The notes below the pieces were generated by a model, which made no database searches, had not been told where the DNA came from, and saw only the letters and a program-made list of their open reading frames with translations. The position numbers and the translations under genes were made by a program. From CAWKOH01 sp963851245 (GTDB lineage: Bacteria > Actinomycetota > Acidimicrobiia > Acidimicrobiales > Palsa-688), in NCBI GenBank assembly GCA_963851245.1, contig CAWKOH010000002.1, positions 558,001-622,000 of the forward strand: a DNA stretch of 64,000 nt, given 5' to 3'. Positions 43,870 to 53,708 of this stretch are shown in pieces; the first letter of the stretch is position 1, and each line of letters starts with the position of its first letter.

Positions 43870-44017
43870 GATGGGGGTGCCCCAACAACCGGCTCGGATC
43901 GTTCCTGGCCCTCGCTCCCTCCCGGCATGCAGCCATCATGACCGGATGAGGGAAGTCCTTCTGCTGCGCCCGTCACACTCCTGGCGTGACTCCTGTCACC
44001 GGAGGGGGACGCTTTCT

Positions 44018-45799
44018 TTATGGGGTCTGCGGCTCCGCCTGGTTATGGCGGGACCGGGACCGCATCCAGTCGCTCCCGCTCAGGAACAACCAGACCGCTA
44101 GCGGAACCAGCAGGGCCACGCCCACCATGATCAGAGTCTGCTTGGCTGTCGCCCGCGGAGGCCCGCCGCGCACGACCTTCACCGCTACCACCAACTGTGC
44201 TGTCCCGCCCGTCCCGTTTTCGCCGGTTGCTTCGAAATGGTGGCTTCCTTCCGTGGCCGTCGCCGGGACAGCCACGGTCGCACGGAAGTAGCCGAACCTA
44301 TCGGCGGTGGTCTGCCCGACTACCTCAGGCGTGGAGTGGAACGTGATCTGGATCGGCGCGAGGGGCGCGAACCCGGAACCGGACAGTGTCACCGACTGCT
44401 TCCGGTGGACGACGGTCGCCGTCGTACTGAGTGGGGCCGCGGCCCGATGGGAGGCAGGCGTGGCCTTGGCCCCTGACCCCTTGGACGAGCCGGCGGTGCC
44501 TCCGGGCCGGATGGACGGAGTCGCCGAGCTGGTTGGGCCGGTGGTGCCGGCGACAGAGGTCGGCGCCGATCCGGCCGGAGCCGAGCTGGCCTGGGCGGTC
44601 GTCAGCACCGTCGTGTCATCCAGCACGCCGGCCTTGGGGGACGCCCCCCCGAACAGGACGAGTTGCTGGCTGTTCGCGTCGTAGGCGGCGGCGGCTCCGG
44701 CTCGCGGTGGCGGCGCCCCCGTCAGGTGGGGCTGGGCCCAATTGGATCCGTTCCACAACCAGGTGTCGCCGGCGGAGCCACGCCCTCCCAGGCTCCCGGT
44801 GGCTAGCACGACCCCGCCCGCGTCGTGGTCGTCGGCCATCGCCGCATCTTCCCGCGGGCTCGGGCTGGTGTGGGGGGAGGCGCGCTTCCAAGCCGATCCG
44901 TCCCAGGTCCAGGTGTCTCCCAGCAAGCTGGGAGACTGCGACCCGGCCGGGGTGGCTTCACCACCGAAGAGCACGGTGTCGCCCTTGGCCGAGTCGTACG
45001 ACATGGCCGCACCCGATCGAGCGCCCGGACCGGGCACCATCGCCTGCTTCCAGCCGGTGCCGGTCCACAACCAGGTGTCGTCGAGGACAGCCGGCGTGGC
45101 GGTCGCTGTCGTCGACGGCGCCGCGGACGTGCCCGGCGCCGAGGTTGAGGAGGTCGAGGAGTCGGTGGAATCGGTAGAGGAGCTGGTCAACGGTTCCGCG
45201 GCGGCGTCACCGGTCCCGCCGAAGAGGACCAACTGCGAACCGTCGTACGCCAGCGATGCCGCTTCCCGGGGAGGAGGGTTCGACACGGGCTCCTCGTACC
45301 ACCACGACCCGTTCCACGCCCACGTGTCGCCGAGGATCTGGTTATCAGCCCCCAAACCGCCGAAAAGGATCAGCTGGTCCAGGCCCGGGTCGAACGCCAT
45401 CGAGGCCATCTGCCGGGCCGGCGGAGCCTGAATCTGCGAGCCCGAGTAATCCGCCCACGAGGTCCCGTTCCATACCCAGGTGTCATCGGAGAGCTGGCCG
45501 TTGGCTTCGACCCCGCCGAAGAGCACGACGGTCCCGGTGTCGGAGTCGTAGACCGCCGAGGCTTCCGAAAGAGGGGGCGGATGCGCTGTCCCGGTCGGGC
45601 GCGTCGACCAGGTCAGGACCGGGGCCGCCGGCGGGCTCTTGGCGGCCACCGGGGCGGCACCGGCGGGGCTCGATGCGATAGGTCCGAGCGGACCCGCAGC
45701 GAGGGTCCCCAGTCCGGCCAGGAACCAGACGCCGGCGATCAGAGCCAGTATTCGGCCCTGGATTCGCCATCTGGACCTGCGGAGCCGGAGCACTGTCAT
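44018..45799 (-). CDS. Secreted, membrane-anchored Kelch-repeat protein
   Basis: 593 residues. An N-terminal basic hydrophobic signal (ILALIAGVWFLAGLGTLAAG), then five or more Kelch repeats with the VLFGG...DTWVWNG(T/S)W motif (e.g. VVLFGGVEANGQLSDDTWVW), Ser/Thr-rich linkers, an IPT-like strand region (SVTLSGSGFAPLAPIQITFH) and a C-terminal membrane helix (LIMVGVALLVPLAVWLFLSG) with RSRSR. It should display a beta-propeller on the cell surface; ligand unknown. tRNA-Gly lies 40 bases upstream. Confidence 0.85.
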   Translation of the reverse strand: MTVLRLRRSRWRIQGRILALIAGVWFLAGLGTLAAGPLGPIASSPAGAAPVAAKSPPAAPVLTWSTRPTGTAHPPPLSEASAVYDSDTGTVVLFGGVEANGQLSDDTWVWNGTSWADYSGSQIQAPPARQMASMAFDPGLDQLILFGGLGADNQILGDTWAWNGSWWYEEPVSNPPPREAASLAYDGSQLVLFGGTGDAAAEPLTSSSTDSTDSSTSSTSAPGTSAAPSTTATATPAVLDDTWLWTGTGWKQAMVPGPGARSGAAMSYDSAKGDTVLFGGEATPAGSQSPSLLGDTWTWDGSAWKRASPHTSPSPREDAAMADDHDAGGVVLATGSLGGRGSAGDTWLWNGSNWAQPHLTGAPPPRAGAAAAYDANSQQLVLFGGASPKAGVLDDTTVLTTAQASSAPAGSAPTSVAGTTGPTSSATPSIRPGGTAGSSKGSGAKATPASHRAAAPLSTTATVVHRKQSVTLSGSGFAPLAPIQITFHSTPEVVGQTTADRFGYFRATVAVPATATEGSHHFEATGENGTGGTAQLVVAVKVVRGGPPRATAKQTLIMVGVALLVPLAVWLFLSGSDWMRSRSRHNQAEPQTP

Positions 45800-45838
45800 A
45801 GGGCTAGTCGTCTTGCTCGTCCTGCGAGGGGGTACCGG

Positions 45839-45912
45839 TGGAGCGGGTGACGGGAGTCGAACCCGCGTAGCCGACTTGGAAGGACGGTGCTCTGCCGTTG
45901 AGCTACACCCGC
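45839..45912 (-). tRNA. tRNA-Gly (UCC), CCA encoded, mismatch in anticodon stem
   Basis: The acceptor GCGGGTG pairs with CACCCGC; discriminator T; CCA at 45841-45839; anticodon loop CTTCCAA (TCC, codon GGA). The anticodon stem CCGTC/GTCGG has a T-T mismatch at position 30-40. Confidence 0.92.
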
Positions 45913-46135
45913 AACTCGGGGGGAAATCCTACAGGGTCGGCCTGAAGAGGGGTCTGCGGGCCGCGCCGGCGACGGCCGTTCAGCGCCGGCGACAGGGTGG
46001 TAGCCCGTCGCGTGCGTGGAAATCGTCGATAAACGTGAAATCCACACGCGATAGCGAGAAACGCGCCCGCACGAGAGCCTGATGGCCGCCTTCGTCCGGC
46101 CTCCTGAGTGGGTTCGGGCTGGTCAACCCAAAGCG

Positions 46136-46207
46136 TCGGGGAGGGGGGATTCGAACCCCCGGCCTCCTGCTCCCAAAGCAGGTGCGCTACCGCTGCGCTA
46201 CTCCCCG
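46136..46207 (-). tRNA. tRNA-Pro (UGG)
   Basis: The acceptor CGGGGAG pairs with CTCCCCG; anticodon stem CCTGC/GCAGG closes loop TTTGGGA (TGG, codon CCA); T-arm GGGGG-TTCGAAT-CCCCC. CCA is not encoded. tRNA-Gly and tRNA-Pro lie just before tig. Confidence 0.95.
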
Positions 46208-46287
46208 TGCCGATTCGGCGATTTAGCGACGAGCAACAGTAACCAAACCCGCGGCGGCCCCGTCCGCCCCTAGACTTCGGGGCCTAT

Positions 46288-47673
46288 ATGAAAGCCGTGG
46301 TCGAGCCGTTAGAGGACAACAAGGTCAAGCTGAGCATCCAGGTTGACGAGCAGGAGTTCGAGAAGGACATCGACGCGGCGTTTCGCAAGATCGCACGCGA
46401 GGTGCGAATCCCGGGCTTCCGGCCCGGCAAAGCCCCCCGCCGGATCCTCGAAGCCCGCCTGGGCAAGGAGACGGGGAGGGCCGAGGCTCTCCGCGACGCC
46501 CTGCCCGGGTACTACACCAAAGCGGTGCGGGACCACGACGTCGACGTGGTGGCCCCGCCGGAGATCGATATCACCGCTGGTCAGGAGGCCGGTCCGGTCG
46601 AATTCGACGCCGTTGTAGAGGTTCGACCTCAACTACACCTTGCGGGTTACGGAGGGTTGAGGGTTGTCGTGCCGAGCCCGGTCGTGACCGACGAGGACAT
46701 CGACGGCCAGGTCGATCGTCTCCGGGGCAACTTCGGGGAACTGGTGGAGATCAACCGCCCTGCCATCGACGGCGACTTCCTCACCATCGACCTCCACGGA
46801 TCCCGCCATGGCGACGCGGTGGCCGGGCTTACCACTGACGACTTCCTGTACGAGGTCGGGTCCGGCACTGTTCTCAACGAGCTCGACGAGCAGCTCCGGG
46901 GGGCCAAAATCGGAGACATCCTGGCCTTCGACGCCGAGATTCCCGGGGAGGACCCCGCCAATCTGCGGGTCCTGGTCAAGGAGGCCAAGGAGAAGAAGCT
47001 TCCGGAGGTCACCGACGAGTGGGCCAGCGAAGCGTCGGAGTTCGACACCGTAGAGGAACTGCGGGCCGACATTGCCAAACGGATGGGGCTGGTGAAGCGG
47101 GTGCAGTCGACCATGGCGCTGCGCAACGCCACCATCGACGCCCTGGTGGAGTTGGTCGACATCGACCCGCCGGCCAGCCTGATCGAAACCGAGGTGGAGC
47201 GGCGCGTTCGGGACCTGGGCCAGCGTCTTGAAGCCCAGGGTGCGACCATCACGGAGTATCTGGAGGCCAGTGGGCAGTCCCCCGAACAGTTCGTGGCGTC
47301 ACTCCGGGAGGGATCGGTGCCCGCCGTGAAGGCCGATCTGGCCCTGCGGGCGGTGGCCGAGGCCGAACACCTCGAGCCGACCGATGAGGATATCGACGAA
47401 GACATCGACCGCCTGGCGGCTTCGTACAAAATGAAATCAGCCGAACTTCGACGAAGCCTTGAGCGCGCAGACCAGATGCCCGCGGTACGCTCGGACTGGA
47501 AGAAGAGCAAAGCCTTGGACTGGTTGGTCGAGAATGTCGAGATAGTCGATCCCGACGGCCAGCCCATCGACCGAGCGCTTCTGGAGCCCGATTCAAGCCT
47601 TTCAGACCCCGACAGCCCAGACCCCGACAGCCCAGATACCGACTCCCAGGAAACAGAGACCGGAGAACCGTGA
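46288..47673 (+). CDS. tig: Trigger factor, ribosome-associated chaperone/PPIase
   Basis: 461 residues. The ribosome-binding signature is IPGFRPGKAPRRILEARLG (~residues 42-60), the FKBP-type PPIase domain follows (GDFLTIDLHG... DFLYEVGSGTVLNELDEQL), then the helical C-terminal arms. The last ~25 residues are an Asp/Ser/Pro repeat tail (DPDSPDPDSPDTDSQ) beyond the usual end. It binds nascent chains at the ribosome exit tunnel. The stop overlaps the clpP start (GTGA), giving the standard tig-clpP-clpX operon. Confidence 0.97.
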   Translation: MKAVVEPLEDNKVKLSIQVDEQEFEKDIDAAFRKIAREVRIPGFRPGKAPRRILEARLGKETGRAEALRDALPGYYTKAVRDHDVDVVAPPEIDITAGQEAGPVEFDAVVEVRPQLHLAGYGGLRVVVPSPVVTDEDIDGQVDRLRGNFGELVEINRPAIDGDFLTIDLHGSRHGDAVAGLTTDDFLYEVGSGTVLNELDEQLRGAKIGDILAFDAEIPGEDPANLRVLVKEAKEKKLPEVTDEWASEASEFDTVEELRADIAKRMGLVKRVQSTMALRNATIDALVELVDIDPPASLIETEVERRVRDLGQRLEAQGATITEYLEASGQSPEQFVASLREGSVPAVKADLALRAVAEAEHLEPTDEDIDEDIDRLAASYKMKSAELRRSLERADQMPAVRSDWKKSKALDWLVENVEIVDPDGQPIDRALLEPDSSLSDPDSPDPDSPDTDSQETETGEP

Positions 47674-48305
47674 TCAACCCTCTCGCTCAGTACCACATCC
47701 CGGGGGTCTTCGAGCAGACCAACCGGGGGGAGAAGAGCTACGACCTGTTCTCCCGCATGCTCGAGGAGAACATCGTCTTCCTCGGCACCCCGATCGACGA
47801 CTACGTGGCCAATGCGGTTTGTGCCCAGATGCTCTACCTCGAATACAAGAACGCTGATAAGGACATCAGCCTCTACATCAACAGCCCGGGCGGAGACATA
47901 ACGGCCCTGTTCGCCATTTACGACACCATGAAGTTCGTCAAAAACGACATATCGACCTTCTGCTACGGCCAGGCGGCTTCAGCGGCGGCGGTCATCCTGG
48001 CGGGGGGCACCCGAGGAAAGCGCTACGCCCTGCCGCACGCCCGGATTCTGATCCACCAACCCCACGGCGGCGCCGCCGGCCAGGCCGCCGACATCGAGAT
48101 CCAGGCCAAGGAGATTCTGCGCATGCGCGACCTCCTGAACCAGATGGTGGCCACCGATACCGGCCAGGCGGTGGAGAAGGTGGCCAGGGACACCGACCGG
48201 GATTTCATAATGAGCGCCATCGAGGCCCAGCAATACGGCATTATCGACGAAGTGATAACGACACGCGAGCTGGCACTCGTCCCGCAAGCCGCGGGCGTGG
48301 CCTAG
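47670..48305 (+). CDS. clpP: ATP-dependent Clp protease proteolytic subunit
   Basis: 211 residues from GTG overlapping the tig stop. Catalytic triad: Ser104 in YGQAASAAAVI, His129 in RILIHQPHG and Asp in VARDTDRDF (~176-178). INSPGGDITAL and the C-terminal YGIIDEVI are family motifs. The residue after the active Ser is Ala rather than Met, as in some actinobacterial ClpP2 forms. It forms the barrel that degrades proteins fed by ClpX, encoded next. Confidence 0.97.
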   Translation: MINPLAQYHIPGVFEQTNRGEKSYDLFSRMLEENIVFLGTPIDDYVANAVCAQMLYLEYKNADKDISLYINSPGGDITALFAIYDTMKFVKNDISTFCYGQAASAAAVILAGGTRGKRYALPHARILIHQPHGGAAGQAADIEIQAKEILRMRDLLNQMVATDTGQAVEKVARDTDRDFIMSAIEAQQYGIIDEVITTRELALVPQAAGVA

Positions 48306-48326
48306 AACCAAGGGGAGCGGGGGTCT

Positions 48327-49607
48327 GTGGCCAAGTTCGGTGAATCGAGCGATCTCGTCAAGTGCTCGTTCTGCGGGAAGTCGCAGAAACAGGTCAAGAA
48401 ACTGATCGCAGGACCAGGTGTCTACATCTGCGACGAGTGCATCGACCTGTGCAACGACATCATCGAAGAAGAGCTCTCCGAGAGCACCGAGGTCCATTTC
48501 GACGAATTGCCCAAGCCGTCCGAGATCTTCACCTTCCTGAACGGCTACGTGATCGGCCAGGAGCGGGCCAAGAAGATCCTCTCGGTGGCGGTCTACAACC
48601 ACTACAAGCGGGTCCAGTCGGGCGGGTACGCCGACGCCGAGGTCGAGCTCCAGAAGTCCAACATCCTGCTGCTGGGCCCAACCGGCTGCGGCAAGACGTT
48701 CCTCGCTCAGACCCTGGCCCGCATGCTGAACGTGCCCTTCGCCATAGCCGATGCCACCGCCCTGACCGAAGCCGGCTATGTCGGCGAGGACGTGGAGAAC
48801 ATCCTCCTCAAGCTGATCCAGGCGGCGGACTACGACGTCAAGAAGGCCGAGACCGGCATCATCTACATCGACGAGATCGACAAGATCGCCCGCAAGAGCG
48901 AAAACCCGTCGATCACTCGCGACGTATCGGGTGAAGGCGTCCAGCAGGCTCTGCTGAAAATCCTGGAGGGGACCACTGCGTCGGTCCCTCCGCAAGGCGG
49001 GCGCAAGCACCCCCACCAGGAGTTCATCCAGATCGACACCACCAACATCCTGTTCATCTGCGGCGGGGCCTTTGCCGGCCTGGACCGGATCATCGACAGC
49101 CGTCTCGGTCGCCAGGGCATCGGCTTCCGGGCCGAGATCCGGCGAGGAGAGGAGCGGGCTGAGGGCGATCTGCTGGCCCAGGTCCTGCCCGAGGATCTCC
49201 TGAAGTTCGGTCTCATCCCCGAGTTCGTCGGCCGCCTCCCAGTGATCGGCGCCGTCTCCAACCTGGACAGGGAGGCCCTGGTCCGCATTCTGATCGAGCC
49301 CAAGAACGCCTTGATAAAGCAGTACCGGCGGGTGTTCGAACTGGACAACGTGGAGTTGGTCTTCACCGACGACGCCATGGAGGCAGTGGCCGAACAGGCC
49401 CTGCTGCGGGGCACCGGCGCCCGCGGCCTCAGGGCCATCCTGGAGGAAGTGCTTCTCGAAGTCATGTACGACCTGCCCAGCCGCAGCGATATCGGTCAGT
49501 GCGTGATCGACCGCTCGGTCGTGCTGGAGCGGGTGGCGCCGACGCTGGTGCCGCGGGCAGAGGCCATGACCCGGGTTCAGAGCCGTTCACGTCGGGCCGC
49601 CAGCTGA
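48327..49607 (+). CDS. clpX: ClpX ATPase, substrate-unfolding subunit of ClpXP
   Basis: 426 residues from GTG 48327. An N-terminal C4 zinc domain (VKCSFCGKSQKQVKKLIAGP, VYICDECIDLC), Walker A LLGPTGCGKTFLAQTLA, Walker B IIYIDEIDKIARK, GYVGEDVENIL pore/RKH-region motifs and the sensor-2 RGTGARGLRAILEE. It unfolds tagged proteins for ClpP. 21 bases after clpP. Confidence 0.97.
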   Translation: MAKFGESSDLVKCSFCGKSQKQVKKLIAGPGVYICDECIDLCNDIIEEELSESTEVHFDELPKPSEIFTFLNGYVIGQERAKKILSVAVYNHYKRVQSGGYADAEVELQKSNILLLGPTGCGKTFLAQTLARMLNVPFAIADATALTEAGYVGEDVENILLKLIQAADYDVKKAETGIIYIDEIDKIARKSENPSITRDVSGEGVQQALLKILEGTTASVPPQGGRKHPHQEFIQIDTTNILFICGGAFAGLDRIIDSRLGRQGIGFRAEIRRGEERAEGDLLAQVLPEDLLKFGLIPEFVGRLPVIGAVSNLDREALVRILIEPKNALIKQYRRVFELDNVELVFTDDAMEAVAEQALLRGTGARGLRAILEEVLLEVMYDLPSRSDIGQCVIDRSVVLERVAPTLVPRAEAMTRVQSRSRRAAS

Positions 49608-49618
49608 GCCCACGCGGG

Positions 49619-50926
49619 GTGCTCAGCCTGGGCGACGCCCTGGCCTGGCTGGACAGCCATCAAAACATGGAACGGATGCTCGCCGACACCCGGCGGGCGG
49701 TTCCCGACCTCGGGCGGATGCGGACGCTGGTCGACGTTCTCGGCCATCCAGAGGCTGCCGCCCCGGTGATCCATGTGACGGGCACCAATGGAAAAACCTC
49801 CACGGCGCGATGCCTGACCTCCTTGTTGACCGCCAAGGGGCTGCGGGTCGGGACTTTTACCAGCCCTCACCTCGAGGCCATCAACGAGCGGCTATGCGCT
49901 GACGGAGAGCCCATCACAGACGCCGAGCTAGCCGAGGTGCTGTCGACTCTGGCCGGGATCGAACCGCTCCTGGGAGACGCCCGCCTGACCTGGTTCGAGA
50001 TTCTGACCGCGGCCGGCATGCTCTGGTTCGCCGACCGCCCCGTCGACGCGGCCATCTTCGAAGTGGGACTGGGGGGCCGCTGGGACGCCACCAACGTCGT
50101 CGAAGCCGACGTTGCTGTGGTCACCAACGTCGGGTTGGACCACGTGGAGTTCCTCGGCCCCACGCGTGCCGACGTGGCAGGGGAGAAGGCCGGGATCGTG
50201 AAGCCCGCCAGCACGGTGATCCTGGGCGAGCGGGACCCCGAGCTCAGGCCCCTCTTCGAACGGGAGGCTCCGGAGGCCATCTGGCTGGCCGGGCGGGACT
50301 ACGAATGCGAGCACAACCAGCTGGCCGTGGGAGGCCGGTCTCTCGACCTGCGCACCCCGGCCGCTTCCTATGAGGGGGTGTGGCTCGACCTGCACGGCAG
50401 CCACCAGGGCGACAACTTCGCGGCCGCCCTGGCCGCCGCCGAAGCCTTCTTCGGGCAGCCGACCGACGACAAGCTGGTTCGGGAGGCGGCGGCCACGGTG
50501 CGCTCACCCGGCCGGCTGGAGATCGTGCGGCGGGAGCCCCTGGTGGTGCTCGACGGGGCCAAGAACCTGGAGGGGGCCCACGCCGCGGCCGCAGCCGTGG
50601 CCGAGGAGTTCGGCGCAGCCCGGTCCGAGATCCTGGTGGTCGGCATGCTGCACGGCAAGGACCCCGCTCTGATGCTCGAGGCGCTGGGGGCCCGCCGGGC
50701 TCGTCTGGTGGTCGCCTGCCCGGCCCCCTCTCCCCGGACCCACCCGGCCGGCGCGGTGATCGAGGCCGCCCTCAGCCTCGGCGTGGACGCCATAGAGACC
50801 GACTCGGTCGAGGGTGCCATAGAGGTGGCGCTGGGCGAAGCCGGTGCCGACGACCTGGTACTGATCACGGGCTCGCTGTATGTGGTCGGCGCGGCCCGGG
50901 CTGTGCTGGCCGTCGAAGGGGCGTGA
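49619..50926 (+). CDS. folC: Folylpolyglutamate/dihydrofolate synthase
   Basis: About 435 residues. GTG 49619, 11 bases after clpX, is preferred; the frame open to 49499 overlaps clpX. The Mur-ligase-type P-loop is VIHVTGTNGKTSTARCL, with TFTSPHLEAINER, FEVGLGGRWDATNVV and NVGLDHVEFLGPTRADVAGE as family motifs. It adds glutamates to folates. The C-terminal domain (LVVLDGAKNLEGAHAAAAA) has N where many have the DGAHN order. Confidence 0.93.
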   Translation: MLSLGDALAWLDSHQNMERMLADTRRAVPDLGRMRTLVDVLGHPEAAAPVIHVTGTNGKTSTARCLTSLLTAKGLRVGTFTSPHLEAINERLCADGEPITDAELAEVLSTLAGIEPLLGDARLTWFEILTAAGMLWFADRPVDAAIFEVGLGGRWDATNVVEADVAVVTNVGLDHVEFLGPTRADVAGEKAGIVKPASTVILGERDPELRPLFEREAPEAIWLAGRDYECEHNQLAVGGRSLDLRTPAASYEGVWLDLHGSHQGDNFAAALAAAEAFFGQPTDDKLVREAAATVRSPGRLEIVRREPLVVLDGAKNLEGAHAAAAAVAEEFGAARSEILVVGMLHGKDPALMLEALGARRARLVVACPAPSPRTHPAGAVIEAALSLGVDAIETDSVEGAIEVALGEAGADDLVLITGSLYVVGAARAVLAVEGA

Positions 50927-50966
50927 CAGGCACGGCGTTCAGGCCGGGCGCTAGCCTCCTCCGCTC

Positions 50967-51383
50967 GTGAATCGCACCCTTGTCATCTGCAAGCCCGACG
51001 CCGTCGAACGGGGCCTGACCGGCGAGATCATCGCCCGCCTGGAGCGCAAAGGCCTGCGCCTGGTCGCGGCCGAGCTGCGTCGGCTCGACCGGGAGACGGC
51101 GGCCCGCCATTATGCCGAACACGAGGGCAAAGGCTTCTACGAGGATCTCCTGGCCTTCATCACCCGCTCGGCTGTGATGCTGATGGTGGTGGAGGGGCCG
51201 GACGACACCTGGCAGATCGTTCGCTTGCTGATGGGCGCCACCAACCCCGCCGTAGCCGATCCGGGCACCATACGGGGCGATCTCGCCGTCGAGACTACGG
51301 AGAACCTGGTGCACGGCTCCGACTCGGCCGCATCGGCGGCCAGGGAGATCGCCATCTTTTTCCCGGCGTTGGCGCCGGCCTGA
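50967..51383 (+). CDS. ndk: Nucleoside diphosphate kinase
   Basis: 138 residues from GTG 50967. RTLVICKPDAVERGLTGEII at the start, MLMVVEGPDDTWQIVRLLMG, and the phosphorylated His in ETTENLVHGSDS near the end. It exchanges phosphate between nucleoside tri- and diphosphates. Confidence 0.96.
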   Translation: MNRTLVICKPDAVERGLTGEIIARLERKGLRLVAAELRRLDRETAARHYAEHEGKGFYEDLLAFITRSAVMLMVVEGPDDTWQIVRLLMGATNPAVADPGTIRGDLAVETTENLVHGSDSAASAAREIAIFFPALAPA

Positions 51384-51416
51384 TTCCGCGGCGTCCGGCG
51401 GCACCTGGGACCCAAG

Positions 51417-51500
51417 TCTCGGTGCCATTCCGCACTCTCGGAGTCAGAATCGCCTGATTAGGGACCGGAATGGCACCGAGAGAGTGAAATGGCACCAAGA
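51417..51500. repeat. 16-bp inverted repeat plus third copy upstream of mreB
   Basis: TCTCGGTGCCATTCCG (51417-51432) is repeated exactly inverted at 51466-51481, with a near copy GAAATGGCACCAAGA in direct orientation at 51486-51500. It lies in the 339-base gap between ndk and mreB (no gene seen there) and could be an operator or a dispersed repeat. Confidence 0.6.
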
Positions 51501-51722
51501 ATGCGATGCTCACACGGCTCCCGTCTAGGTGGGCCCAGAACAGCGCCGGTTTGCAACCGGCCCTAACCGGGGCGGGATACCTTAGTAGGGTGGGTCACTT
51601 CGGGAGGTGGAGAGGCCTCCGGGCGGATGGACGCTCGGGATCCCTGCGGCTAGCCTTTTCCAAGCTTTCCGCACTCCTGGTCATAGCTATTTCCGACGGC
51701 CCCTGACTGGAGGCTTCCTCGC

Positions 51723-52764
51723 GTGTCGGACAACTTTCTTGCTGGATTTTTTGGACGGGATATGGCCGTCGACCTTGGCACCGCCAACACCCTGGTGTAC
51801 GTCCGCGGTCGTGGCATCGTCCTCAATGAGCCGTCAGTGGTAGCCGTCAACATCAAGGACGACCGGCCTCTCGCGGTCGGGATCGAAGCCAAGCGCATGA
51901 TTGGGCGCACGCCCAGCCACATCCAGGCCATCCGGCCGCTGCGCGACGGCGTCATCGCTAACTTCGACATCTGCGAGAAGATGCTGGCGTACTTCATCCG
52001 CCGGGTGCACGGCTCGCGCGAAATTCGCCAAACCCCGCATGGTGATTTGCGTCCCGTCGGGTATCACCGGAGTCGAGCAGCGAGCCGTTCAGGAGGCGGC
52101 CGAGTCGGCAGGCGCTCGTAAGCCGGCCCACATCATCGAGGAGCCCATGGCCGCCGCCATCGGCGCCGGCCTCCCGGTGCACGAGCCGACCGGCAACATG
52201 GTCGTCGATATCGGTGGTGGCACCACCGAGGTGGCCGTCATCTCGCTGGGCGGCATCGTAACCAGCCAGTCGGTGCGGATCGGTGGCGATGAACTGGACG
52301 ACGCCATCATCCAGTTCATCAAGAAGGAGTACAGCCTGGCCCTCGGCGAGCGCACAGCCGAAGAGATCAAGATCGCGCTCGGATCGGCCTGCCCTCTCGA
52401 GGAGGAGCTGCACGCCGAGATCCGCGGTCGTGACCTGATCACCGGTCTGCCGAAGACCATCGTGACCACGACCGAGGAGATCCGCCAGGCCATCGACGAG
52501 CCGGTATCGGCCATCGTCGATGCCGTGAAGGTGACGCTCGACAAGACACCGCCCGAGCTGGCGGCCGACATCATGGAGCAAGGGATCGTGCTGACCGGCG
52601 GGGGGGCCCTGCTTCACGGCCTCGACGCCCGGTTGGTGTCGGAGACCGGAATGCCGATCGTCATCGCCGACAACCCGCTTCACTCTGTTGCCATCGGCAG
52701 CGGCCAGTGTCTCGAGGAGTTCGAGGTGCTCAAGGGCGTGCTGATGTCGTCGCAGAGCCACTAA
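51723..52764 (+). CDS. mreB: Rod-shape actin homologue MreB; frameshift near 52022
   Basis: From GTG 51723 the frame reads MAVDLGTANTLVYVRGRGIV (phosphate 1), then YFIRRVHGSR. One extra base near 52022 shifts frame; continuing KFAKPRMVICVPSGITGVEQ, MVVDIGGGTTEVAVISLGGI (phosphate 2) and QGIVLTGGGALLHGLDARL (adenosine) gives ~346 residues. MreB filaments guide peptidoglycan synthesis. It heads the mreB-mreC-mreD-mrdA-rodA cluster. A frameshift in this gene is unlikely to be real in a living cell. Confidence 0.95.
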
Positions 52765-52786
52765 CAGACAGGACCGCCTGCCCCTC

Positions 52787-53629
52787 GTGGCCGTCTACCG
52801 ACGCTCAAACCGTACCCGATATGTCCTGGCGGTCCTCGTTCTCGCGGCTCTGACCCTCGTCACCATCGACGCCCGCAGCAACGGCAGTGGTGTGCTCAGC
52901 GACATCCGCACCAAGGTGTCCGATGGGTTCTCCCCCCTGCAGCGGGCTACCCACTCGGCGCTGCAGCCCATCGGGAACTTCCTGACCGGCGCTCTTAACT
53001 ACGGCTCGCTGCGAAGCGAGAACCAGCGCCTGCGCAACCAGGTCGCCTCCCTGCAGCAGCAGTCGGTGCAGTCCGCGGCCCAGCAGGCCGCGGCCCAACA
53101 GGTTCTGGCCGAACAGCACCTGCCTTTCCTGGGCGCCATCCCGACGGTGACGGCCGCCATCATCGACAACGGCTCGTCGAACTTCGAGACGTCCGTCACC
53201 ATCGACAAGGGCACGAGCAGCGGCGTGGCCGCGGGTCAGCCCGTCGTCGCCGCCAACGGTTTGGTCGGGAGCGTTCAATCCGCCGGAGCCCACACCGCCG
53301 TCGTGGTCCTGCTCACGGATCCCACCTTCGCGGTGGGTGTCCTGCTGCCCGGCTCCAACATCGGAACGGCCGAAGGCGTGGGCATGCCCGATCCGTTGAG
53401 AGTGACAGTGGACTCGACCAGCCAGGCGGCCCCGAAGGTGAAGGTGGGCCAAGAAGTTGTTACCAGCGGCCTGAACTTCGAGAAGTTCCCGCCCAACATC
53501 CCGGTCGGCAAGGTGACCGCCGCCTCGACCCCGCCAGGTCAGGCCGAACCGGATATCTCCTTGGCCCCGCTGGTAAGTCTTCAGCACCTCTCCTATGTCC
53601 AGGTTCTTATGTGGGCGCCCCAGTCGTGA
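52787..53629 (+). CDS. mreC: Rod-shape determining protein MreC
   Basis: 280 residues from GTG 52787. One N-terminal membrane helix (YVLAVLVLAALTLVTID), a coiled coil (SENQRLRNQVASLQQQSVQS) and the beta-barrel domain with TVTAAIIDNGSSNFETSVTI, GVAAGQPVVAANGLVGSVQS and VVTSGLNFEKFPPNIPVGKV. It links MreB to the extracytoplasmic wall machinery. Confidence 0.93.
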   Translation: MAVYRRSNRTRYVLAVLVLAALTLVTIDARSNGSGVLSDIRTKVSDGFSPLQRATHSALQPIGNFLTGALNYGSLRSENQRLRNQVASLQQQSVQSAAQQAAAQQVLAEQHLPFLGAIPTVTAAIIDNGSSNFETSVTIDKGTSSGVAAGQPVVAANGLVGSVQSAGAHTAVVVLLTDPTFAVGVLLPGSNIGTAEGVGMPDPLRVTVDSTSQAAPKVKVGQEVVTSGLNFEKFPPNIPVGKVTAASTPPGQAEPDISLAPLVSLQHLSYVQVLMWAPQS

Positions 53630-53708
53630 GGGTGGCGATCCGGATGTTTGAGATGGCGGCGCGAGTCAGCACGGCGCATCCCGGCCCCGCCCCCGGGGTG
53701 AAGTCGCG

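Noticed and set aside
51723..52764. Programmed frameshifting in mreB
   Set aside because: No slippery heptamer or downstream structure is evident and similar breaks occur in many unrelated genes, so sequence error is more likely.
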